Source: an uncultured bacterium | GTDB lineage: Bacteria; Auribacterota; Tritonobacteria; UBA1439 | Assembly (NCBI GenBank): GCA_937858775.1 | Contig: CALLYX010000140.1 | Coordinates: 1 to 19,514 of the forward strand | DNA length: 19,514 nucleotides | Reading direction: 5' to 3' | Shown: one piece after another, positions 1 to 5,560 of the stretch | Position numbering within the stretch: position 1 is the stretch's first letter | Layout: each line of letters starts with the position of its first letter | Program-made: the position numbers and the translations under genes | Notes under the pieces: generated by a model | What the model saw: only the letters and a program-made list of their open reading frames with translations | Told to the model about the DNA's origin: nothing | Database searches by the model: none

Positions 1-1
1 G

Positions 2-199
2 CTCTACGGTGTGCTTGCCGATGTTCGCGTTGCGGTCACCGATTGGCCCGAAATGCTCGCCGCGCTCAAGTCCGCCACACGCGCCCTGACGACCAACCCG
101 CCGCCGGTTGCGCCCCACGCTGCGGCCGAAACAACCGCCTTCCTCGATTGGCTCGCCGCCGACAATTTCACCTTGCTCGGCGTGTCGCGCACCGAACTC
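2..199 (+). pseudogene. NAD-glutamate dehydrogenase internal fragment
   Basis: About 66 codons match the pattern of the N-terminal half of the 1600-residue bacterial NAD-GDH family (Bac_GDH): a V-L-A-D-V-R...D-W-P-E-M helix, a Pro-rich linker, then A-F-L-D-W-L-A-A-D-N-F-T-L-L-G. In the family this last motif is normally followed by a Y-R-E-Y-like strand and about 1000 more residues; here the similarity stops at about position 199. No catalytic domain is present. The assignment rests on recalled family motifs, not on a search. Confidence 0.5.
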
Positions 200-1393
200 G
201 ATTCGGGATCTGTCGCCGGGCTCGGGCTGCCGACCGTCGTGCTGCAGGAGGGCGGGTACGACGTCGCGGCGCTCGGCGAGAAGACGGTCGCGGCGAGGGG
301 CGGACGGATCGAGGGCGGCCGCCTCGTGATCCCGGTACAGACGCCGCTCCCCCCGTCTCGTGCGGAGGCCCCTTCCCCCGTCGGCCCGCGCCGGGAGGCG
401 GAGTGGAACGACCTCCGCGGCGAGAAGCTCGCCCTCGACCTCCGGCTCTGGAACCCGGACCTCGCCATTTCGAACTGCCTCGCCGACGGCGCGACGGGGC
501 TACTCCGCGAGTTCAAGGGGAAGCGGCATGTCTTCAAGACCGTCCCCGGCCCGGCGCCGGGGCCGTGCGTTATGGCCATCAACCGGGTAGCGCCGGCGCA
601 GCCGGGGGAGGAGATCGTCCTGGAGATATCCGCGTGCGCGGCCGGAGCGCCATGGGACCTCGCCGTGGCTGCGGGCGGGAAGGAGGTCGCGCGCATCCGG
701 ATAGGGGAGGAAGCGCCGCCGGGACTCCGCGCGACATCGATCGCGCCCCGCCGCGGCGAGGACATCGTCCTGTACGTCGCGGAGGACGGTTCCACGTACT
801 TCGACGAGGGGCTCACCCGTCTCGCGCAGCCGTCGGAGGGCTACGACCCGTCGCGGCGGCCGGCGCCGCTCCGCATCCGGTCCGCCCAGAACAACGTCAA
901 CCTCTTCAAGTATCCCGGCGTCTGCCCGCCGGGGAGGCCGGAGATACGGTCGTATTTCATCGAGGTGGAGTGGACGGACAGTCCCTACACCGTCATCTGG
1001 CTCTCCCCCGGCGACCCGCACCCGTACGGTTGCTACTGGCCGAAGGAGTACGTCCCCGACCTGCCGCTGCCGGATCCGAAACCGATCAAATTGAGGATAC
1101 GGTCCGAGGACGAGCTCCCCTCCGTCCCCGAAGGGGGAAAGTATCTCCTCGCGCATGACGATGGCAGGGCGACTGTTATCTTCCTCCCGCGCATTTCGAC
1201 CGAACCCATGCCGTGGCACACGGCGCGCTTCGACCTCGCGCCGTATCTGAAGAGTGAAAAATCGGTCGAGGTGAGGAGTTTTCCGGCCGCCGGCGGGAGG
1301 GGGGGGGCGTACTGGGGATGCGTCAGGCTATCGAGAAGGCAGGCCGCGCCGGGCCGTTGCGGTCACGCCCCTTCGGCCCGGCGGCAGAGGTAG
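2..1393 (+). CDS. Composite reading frame: GDH-like and HDAC-like fragments fused to an unknown beta-rich protein (5' partial)
   Basis: The frame is open from position 2, so it probably enters from outside the window; the first internal start is at 11. Three parts can be told apart. Residues 1-66 (counted from position 2) resemble an internal piece of the large NAD-specific glutamate dehydrogenase (VLADVR.AV.DWPEM and AFLDWLAADNFTLLG). Residues about 72-95 resemble the C-terminal part of the histone deacetylase/acetylpolyamine amidohydrolase family (LGLPTVVLQEGGYDVAALGE). From about residue 100 to the end is a different protein that I do not recognise, rich in predicted beta strands. Its last part (WHTARFDLAPYL...AYWGCVRL) looks like the terminal strands of an extracellular beta-sandwich, as in carbohydrate-binding-like domains. 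Neither enzyme fragment contains a complete domain, so neither activity is expected. The 3' end overlaps the convergent radical SAM gene by 31 bp. The composite could be an assembly or amplification chimera, or a decayed locus. Confidence 0.5.
   Translation, partial: LYGVLADVRVAVTDWPEMLAALKSATRALTTNPPPVAPHAAAETTAFLDWLAADNFTLLGVSRTELDSGSVAGLGLPTVVLQEGGYDVAALGEKTVAARGGRIEGGRLVIPVQTPLPPSRAEAPSPVGPRREAEWNDLRGEKLALDLRLWNPDLAISNCLADGATGLLREFKGKRHVFKTVPGPAPGPCVMAINRVAPAQPGEEIVLEISACAAGAPWDLAVAAGGKEVARIRIGEEAPPGLRATSIAPRRGEDIVLYVAEDGSTYFDEGLTRLAQPSEGYDPSRRPAPLRIRSAQNNVNLFKYPGVCPPGRPEIRSYFIEVEWTDSPYTVIWLSPGDPHPYGCYWPKEYVPDLPLPDPKPIKLRIRSEDELPSVPEGGKYLLAHDDGRATVIFLPRISTEPMPWHTARFDLAPYLKSEKSVEVRSFPAAGGRGGAYWGCVRLSRRQAAPGRCGHAPSARRQR
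215..285 (+). pseudogene. Histone deacetylase / acetylpolyamine amidohydrolase C-terminal fragment
   Basis: About 24 codons read G-L-P-T-V-V-L-Q-E-G-G-Y-D-V-A-A-L-G, the near-C-terminal strand and EGGY loop of class II-type bacterial deacetylases, where the Tyr helps catalysis. The zinc-binding His and Asp residues that lie upstream in the family are absent because the preceding sequence is GDH-like. The fragment is in the same frame as both neighbours. Confidence 0.45.
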
Positions 1394-2457
1394 CAGATGC
1401 CGGCCCTTTCCCCGATCTGCGGCAGCAGCTTCCGGTTGCAGATCGCCCGCGCGCTCGTATAGAAATCGTTGTTCCAGACGGCCCCGAAACCCTCCTTGCG
1501 GAGGTCGCCGAAGACGGCCTGCGGAAAGTTGGGGTAGTAGCAACAGGGCGAGACGGTCCCGTCGCAGTTAATAGAGGCCGAGCGGTAGAGCCACGGGCAG
1601 ACCTTCTTCGCGCGCGCGGCCCGCATGTCCACCCCGGCGCTGACGTCGTACTGGCTGTAGCGCGGGTCGGTCGCCACCCACTTCTCCAGCAGGTCGCGCC
1701 GCGACGGGTCGATGTTCCCCACGGGGGTGAAGGTCAGGTAGTCCACCCCGATCTCCCGCGCCATCGCGCGGGCCCGGTCGAGCTGGTGCTCGTTGTGCCG
1801 CATTACGATGAACTTCCACTCCACCCGCGGCGCGGCGCGGCGGAGCCGCCGCTTCGCCTCCACGATCCGGACAAGGTTCCCCCTGACGAGCTCGAAGTCG
1901 CCGCCGACGCGGAACTCCCCATAGGCCTTCTGGTCGGCGCCGTCGAGGGAAACCTCCAGGTAGTCGAGCCCCGATTCGACGACCTCCTCTGCGAAGCCGT
2001 CCCTCGCGATGTTCAGGTTCGAGCTGATCATGGTGCCGAGGTTCCTCTCGCGGGCGTGGCGTATCATCCGGAATATGTCGCCGGCGAGGAACGGCTCCCC
2101 CTGCCCATACAGCAGGACGCAGAAGAGGCGGGGGCTCAACTCGTCGATGATCCGCGCGTAAAGTTCGAACGGCATCACCCCGTACACCGCCCCCTCGGCG
2201 CCCTTCACCTGGCAGTAGCCGGTGACCTGGGGGCAGAGCGGGCAACGGAGGTTGCAGCGGTTCGTCGGCTCCACCTTCAGGAAGTACGGGAGGCCGCGGA
2301 GCCTGCGCCTCCGCAGCAGCATCTCCGCCTCCAGAAGGGCGAAGTTGCGAAGCTTCGCCGGCGTCATGTGACGCAGCGCGAGCCGGAGGAGGACCTTGAG
2401 TTTCCGCACGTCCTCCTGGACGTTCAACTGCACCGGATTCAATCGGCGTATCCGCAT
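1363..2457 (-). CDS. Radical SAM/SPASM domain protein
   Basis: The 364-residue protein has a radical SAM CxxxCxxC motif at Cys68, Cys72 and Cys75 (EPTNRCNLRCPLC), which binds the SAM-cleaving [4Fe-4S] cluster. Its C-terminal SPASM domain has Cys287, Cys298, Cys305, Cys306, Cys340, Cys355 and Cys358, enough for auxiliary Fe-S cluster binding. SPASM proteins modify peptides, proteins or small molecules such as sugars; the substrate here cannot be read. The start at 2457 has no clear ribosome binding site, and Met31 is an alternative because family members often begin near MTPxKL. It lies 26 bp after the B12-type radical SAM gene on the same strand, so the two are probably co-transcribed. Its 3' end overlaps the convergent composite frame. 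The fold assignment is firm; the function is unknown. Confidence 0.9.
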   Translation of the reverse strand: MRIRRLNPVQLNVQEDVRKLKVLLRLALRHMTPAKLRNFALLEAEMLLRRRRLRGLPYFLKVEPTNRCNLRCPLCPQVTGYCQVKGAEGAVYGVMPFELYARIIDELSPRLFCVLLYGQGEPFLAGDIFRMIRHARERNLGTMISSNLNIARDGFAEEVVESGLDYLEVSLDGADQKAYGEFRVGGDFELVRGNLVRIVEAKRRLRRAAPRVEWKFIVMRHNEHQLDRARAMAREIGVDYLTFTPVGNIDPSRRDLLEKWVATDPRYSQYDVSAGVDMRAARAKKVCPWLYRSASINCDGTVSPCCYYPNFPQAVFGDLRKEGFGAVWNNDFYTSARAICNRKLLPQIGERAGICYLCRRAEGA

Positions 2458-2483
2458 GGGTCGTGCCCGGCGCCGCTCCCCCT

Positions 2484-3935
2484 TCAGATCCTTCTCAAGT
2501 AGAGGAGGCCCTTCAGGATGACGACGATGTCGTTGATCGAACGGATCCGGCGGATGGAGCGCCAGATGTAGCGGGGGCGCACATAAAACCGGCGGTAGGC
2601 CTTGCGGTACATCGTCCGCGCGTCGTCCGCGGTGAAGCCGTCCGTCTCGTAATGGGGGGTCGAGCCCAGGAAGTCCAGTTTCGTGACGTCGTCGCCGATC
2701 AGGGAGCGGCCGTGCCGCTTCACCCAGGTCCAGAGCGCCGTCCCCGGCAGGGGGGTGCTCATGGTGAACTGCGCATAGGTGGGGTCGAGGCGTATGGCGA
2801 AGTCGATCGTCTTCTTCATCGTCGCCACCGTGTCGAACGGGTGGCCTATCATGAAGAAGCCGATCGTCTCCATCCCGGCCCTCTTCGCGGCGGCGAAGGC
2901 GCGTTCGACCTGGGCCGTGGTTATCTCCTTGCCGATCTTCCTGAGCACCTCGTCGTCGCCGGACTCTATGCCGAACGCGACCTCGTAGCAGCCGGCCCGT
3001 TTCATCAGGCCGAGGAGCTCCTCGTCGATAAGGTCCACACGCGTGCCGTTCCCGAGGCGCCAGGCGAAACGGAGCCCGCTCGCCAGGACGCGGTCGCAGA
3101 ACTCCGCCACCCGCGCTCGGTCCAGGGTGAATGCGTCGTCCAGGATGGAGATCTCCTCGACGCCGAAGCGCTCCACCAGCTCCCGGACCTCCGCCATGAC
3201 GTTCTCAATGCTCCGGTACCTGAGATTCCTCCCGAACGGGCGGAAGCAGAACATGCACTTCCCGGGACAGCCGCGGCTCGTGATGAGCGTGGCGAAGCGT
3301 TTCCGCCCCGTGTGGATCGTCTGGTAGCGGTTCATCGGGAGGAGGTGCCGGGCGGGGAATGGGATCGAGTCGAGGTCCGCGATGAGCGGCCTGTCGGGGG
3401 TATGCACCACCCCGCCGTTTCCCCTGAACGAAATCCCCTGGACTTTCCCCCAACCCCCGGGGCCCTCCCCGATTCCCCCCAGGAGCTCCGCCGCCGTTTC
3501 CTCGCCCTCGCCCCTCACGCATATGTCGGCGCCGCCGCGCTCGATCGCCTCCTCGGGGGCGATGGTGGGGTGCGGGCCCCCGAAGACGACGAGCGGGGGG
3601 CGGGGGAGGCCCTTCACCGCGTCGGCGAGGCGGCGGGCGGCGGCGAGCATGGAGGTCATCACCGTCGAGCCGACGACGGAGGGGTTCGTCCTCCCGATGT
3701 GCGCGAGGATATCCGCCTCGCTCATCCGGAGGGCGTTCGCGTCGAGGAGCTCGAACGGAATGCCGGATCGCTCGAGCACCGCGGCGACGTACGCCAATCC
3801 CAATGGGGCCTCGGCGCAACCGGCGTGGTAGAACGGGATGTTGACGAGCAGCACCCCGCGCGCCGCGGCGGGCTGCTTCGCGGCCCGGTTGATTCCATTT
3901 GTCACGGCAGTAGTGTATCTTATCCGGCCTGACAT
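2484..3935 (-). CDS. B12-binding domain radical SAM protein (BchE/HpnJ-like class)
   Basis: The protein has 483 residues. The N-terminal half (about 27-200) has the Rossmann-like layout of cobalamin-binding radical SAM enzymes: VLLVNIPF, PLGLAYVAAVLE, the GGPHPT loop at 119-124 and the RGEGE motif at 141-145. The classical DxHxxG cobalamin ligand motif is not evident, as in many members of this class. The radical SAM core follows, with Cys223, Cys227 and Cys230 (TSRGCPGKCMFC), a DDAFT strand and a FGIESGDDEVL segment. Enzymes of this class catalyse methylations, cyclisations or ring rearrangements on lipids, tetrapyrroles and antibiotics; the substrate here is unknown. Residues 1-25 are poorly conserved in character, and an in-frame GTG at residue 11 is an alternative start. 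It heads a two-gene unit with the SPASM protein downstream. The insertion sequence lies 124 bp upstream of its start and may affect its expression. Confidence 0.9.
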   Translation of the reverse strand: MSGRIRYTTAVTNGINRAAKQPAAARGVLLVNIPFYHAGCAEAPLGLAYVAAVLERSGIPFELLDANALRMSEADILAHIGRTNPSVVGSTVMTSMLAAARRLADAVKGLPRPPLVVFGGPHPTIAPEEAIERGGADICVRGEGEETAAELLGGIGEGPGGWGKVQGISFRGNGGVVHTPDRPLIADLDSIPFPARHLLPMNRYQTIHTGRKRFATLITSRGCPGKCMFCFRPFGRNLRYRSIENVMAEVRELVERFGVEEISILDDAFTLDRARVAEFCDRVLASGLRFAWRLGNGTRVDLIDEELLGLMKRAGCYEVAFGIESGDDEVLRKIGKEITTAQVERAFAAAKRAGMETIGFFMIGHPFDTVATMKKTIDFAIRLDPTYAQFTMSTPLPGTALWTWVKRHGRSLIGDDVTKLDFLGSTPHYETDGFTADDARTMYRKAYRRFYVRPRYIWRSIRRIRSINDIVVILKGLLYLRRI

Positions 3936-4051
3936 ATCAAATCAGTTGGCCGCCCTTTTTTCATGCCATCTGCATGGAGCGGTGCAACTTGGGATTGCGC
4001 CGCAAAATATGTTGGGCGCCGCGGGGTCGAATCAGCACGTTCGGTACCAGT

Positions 4052-4059
4052 GGGCCGAT
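4052..4059. repeat. Target site duplication, left copy
   Basis: GGGCCGAT matches the copy at 5427-5434 exactly. It directly flanks the left inverted repeat of the IS256-family element. Confidence 0.85.
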
Positions 4060-4087
4060 GAGGATGTAGATTAAAGTGTGGGCTTTC
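4060..4087 (+). repeat. IS256-family left terminal inverted repeat
   Basis: The 28-bp left end begins GAGGATG and contains the core AAAGTGTGGGCTTTC at 4073-4087. That core is repeated in inverse orientation at 5399-5413. The outer 13 bp match only in part. Confidence 0.85.
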
Positions 4088-4105
4088 GGAGAGATGTTCG
4101 CTCCC

Positions 4106-4125
4106 CCCCACCCCTAGGGGTGGGG
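4106..4125. repeat. 20-bp perfect GC-rich palindrome inside the IS left end
   Basis: CCCCACCCCTAGGGGTGGGG is its own reverse complement. It can form an 8-bp stem with a CTAG loop. It lies between the left inverted repeat and the transposase gene. No U-run follows it, so it is not a standard terminator, but it could hinder transcription entering the element or act as a protein site. Confidence 0.7.
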
Positions 4126-4144
4126 CGTGCCACGAAGATTTGTA

Positions 4145-4173
4145 TTGTCAAGAAGGGCTTGGATAAATAAAAG
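4145..4173 (+). promoter_or_regulatory. Candidate transposase promoter
   Basis: TTGTCA at 4145-4150 (5 of 6 to the sigma70 -35 box) is followed after 17 bp by TAAAAG at 4168-4173 (4 of 6 to the -10 box). Transcription would begin near 4180, inside the left arm of the hairpin that covers the ribosome binding site. The -10 box is weak, so this is tentative. Confidence 0.35.
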
Positions 4174-4211
4174 GGTACAACCGCTCTCCTGTCAGAAAGG
4201 AGGTTGTACCC
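4173..4211 (+). promoter_or_regulatory. Hairpin sequestering the transposase ribosome binding site
   Basis: GGGTACAACC (4173-4182) is perfectly complementary to GGTTGTACCC (4202-4211). Inside it TCCT (4187-4190) can pair with AGGA (4198-4201). Together these pairs cover the Shine-Dalgarno AAAGGAGG at 4196-4203 just before the GTG start at 4213. In IS10 and IS50 a similar hairpin forms only in read-through RNA from outside and blocks transposase translation. That this element works the same way is an inference. Confidence 0.7.
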
Positions 4212-4212
4212 A

Positions 4213-5424
4213 GTGAAACAACTACACTTCGGAGGCTATTCTACCGCACAATGGAAAGAACTCGCCAGTCATATTAGGGAGAGATTTTGGGAGGAGGCTG
4301 AGCAGAGACGGCTTGAGGATATACGGTGGCTGATGCAGGAGCAGATCAACGAGGAGTTCGAGCAGCAGATCGGGGCGGCGCGCTATGAGAGGAGTGCAAC
4401 ACGGCAGGACGAGAGGACAGGATATAGGACAAGAAGCTACGAGTTCAAGGGGGGGTGGATCAGGGGGCTGCGGATTCCGCGAGCCAGAAAGATCGGGATA
4501 CGGTTTACGATATTCGATCAGTGGGAGCGGGTGCAGCCGGCGGCATATGAAGCGATGCTGACGGCGTATCTGCTCGGGAGGAGCAGTGCGGCGGCGGTAG
4601 CGATCAGCGAGATGTTCGGCCAGAGCCGGTTCTCGAGAAGCTTTATGCAGCGACTCGTGAAGCAGTTTGAAGAACGGTTCAGGGCATATCAGGATAGGGC
4701 GATTACGAAGCGCTGGACGTATGTGTTCATCGACGGGATGGCGGTCAAGGAGCACGACGTCTATCTAAGGGATAAAGTGGTGATTTTTGCCTACGGGATG
4801 ACCAATGAGCACGAGACGAATCTTCTGGGATGGGTCGTTGCCGACGGGGAAGATGAGAATGCAGTGCGGGGACTGCTGCTGGATCTGAAGAGAAGAGGGC
4901 TTGTAGGGCCGGAGTTGTTCATTTCCGACGATGCGGGAGGGATCAAGGCAGCCATTGCGCTCGAATATCCGCATGTGCCCTGGCAGCTTTGCGCCTTCCA
5001 CAAGATTAAGAACATCCAGGATCATCTGCTGTCGCAGGAGAACAAAAAGGCCATCTTGAGGGAAGCAGGGGATATTTACCAGTGTTCCCGCTCAAGAGAA
5101 GAGGCGATCAAACGGTTCAAAGCGTTTGTCCGTCGTTGGAAGGGTAAAGAACCGGAGGCGGTGAGGCTGTTCGCCCAGGGGTTCGAGCACACGCTGCGCT
5201 ACTTCGCATGCCCGGAGCATATGTGGGCGTCAGTGCGAACCAACAACCCTCTGGAGCAGTTCATCGGGAAGATACGGGCATGGACAGGGAGGTTCAACTA
5301 CTTCCAGGGCCGAGCGAACCTTAATTTGGCCCTGTTTACGTATGTCGTGTATAAATCCGGAGAGCTTGTGCCCGGCTATTTGAATAAGCCCTTCGGCGGA
5401 AAGCCCACACTTTTTGTTGCATGA
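4213..5424 (+). CDS. IS256-family (Mutator-type) transposase
   Basis: This 403-residue DDE transposase catalyses cut-and-paste or copy-out transposition of its element. It shows the family pattern: first acidic residue in YVFIDGMAVK, second in ELFISDDAGG, the WQLCAFHKIKN segment (WxxCxxH), and the final Glu in TNNPLEQFIGKIR. The N-terminal part is rich in charged helices that would bind the inverted repeats. Length fits the family norm of about 400. I chose GTG at 4213 because AAAGGAGG (4196-4203) lies 9 bases upstream; the frame extends back to a TTG at 4204, but that would leave no spacing. The gene ends inside the right inverted repeat. Base composition is more AT-rich than the surrounding glycosylation genes. 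Translation is probably limited by the hairpin over the ribosome binding site. Confidence 0.93.
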   Translation: MKQLHFGGYSTAQWKELASHIRERFWEEAEQRRLEDIRWLMQEQINEEFEQQIGAARYERSATRQDERTGYRTRSYEFKGGWIRGLRIPRARKIGIRFTIFDQWERVQPAAYEAMLTAYLLGRSSAAAVAISEMFGQSRFSRSFMQRLVKQFEERFRAYQDRAITKRWTYVFIDGMAVKEHDVYLRDKVVIFAYGMTNEHETNLLGWVVADGEDENAVRGLLLDLKRRGLVGPELFISDDAGGIKAAIALEYPHVPWQLCAFHKIKNIQDHLLSQENKKAILREAGDIYQCSRSREEAIKRFKAFVRRWKGKEPEAVRLFAQGFEHTLRYFACPEHMWASVRTNNPLEQFIGKIRAWTGRFNYFQGRANLNLALFTYVVYKSGELVPGYLNKPFGGKPTLFVA

Positions 5425-5426
5425 TC
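5399..5426 (-). repeat. IS256-family right terminal inverted repeat
   Basis: Read on the minus strand it begins GATCATG and contains the 15-bp core shared with the left end. It overlaps the last codons of the transposase, whose stop codon is at 5422-5424. Confidence 0.85.
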
Positions 5427-5434
5427 GGGCCGAT
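5427..5434. repeat. Target site duplication, right copy
   Basis: GGGCCGAT matches the copy at 4052-4059 exactly. It directly follows the right inverted repeat of the IS256-family element. Confidence 0.85.
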
Positions 5435-5453
5435 GGTACTCGACAATTGTCAT

Positions 5454-5482
5454 ATCTTTTTCTATCTATATGCCCTTATAAT
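5454..5482 (+). promoter_or_regulatory. Possible promoter of the membrane methyltransferase gene
   Basis: A perfect -10 hexamer TATAAT lies at 5477-5482, in an AT-rich stretch 78 bp before the chosen start. The hexamer 17 bp upstream (ATCTTT at 5454-5459) is a poor -35 box. The better TTGTCA at 5447-5452, within the palindrome GACAATTGTC (5442-5451), is 24 bp away, which is too far. Confidence 0.3.
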
Positions 5483-5560
5483 ACGGGCTTGGAGTAATCC
5501 GTCGCAGCCATGTGAGGGCACGAACGGTTTGGATACGAAGTGTCCAAATGGAGAGAATGG

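Larger units (their letters stand above)
4060..5426 (+). mobile_element. IS256-family insertion sequence, complete
   Basis: The 1367-bp element has all its expected parts. Imperfect terminal inverted repeats of about 28 bp share an exact 15-bp core (AAAGTGTGGGCTTTC at 4073-4087, its complement at 5399-5413), and roughly 21 of 28 positions match. An 8-bp direct repeat GGGCCGAT flanks it at 4052-4059 and 5427-5434; the next base also matches, so a 9-bp duplication is possible. A single transposase gene fills it, and its 3' end runs into the right inverted repeat. Size, duplication length and transposase all fit the IS256 (Mutator-like) family. The intact frame and exact duplication suggest a fairly recent insertion. 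Confidence 0.9.

Noticed and set aside
1318..3932. Long plus-strand frames opposite the two radical SAM genes
   Set aside because: They are antisense shadows caused by high GC at third positions; their translations are rich in Arg, Pro and His and show no recognisable domain.
3936..4051. Possible small genes in the gap left of the IS
   Set aside because: The short frames here (for example 3838-4074 plus and 3920-4111 minus) run into the IS or the radical SAM gene and have no ribosome site or recognisable sequence.
5447..5482. TTGTCA with TATAAT as a promoter pair
   Set aside because: The spacing is 24 bp, well beyond the 16-19 bp that sigma70 accepts; only the -10 box is kept as a tentative signal.
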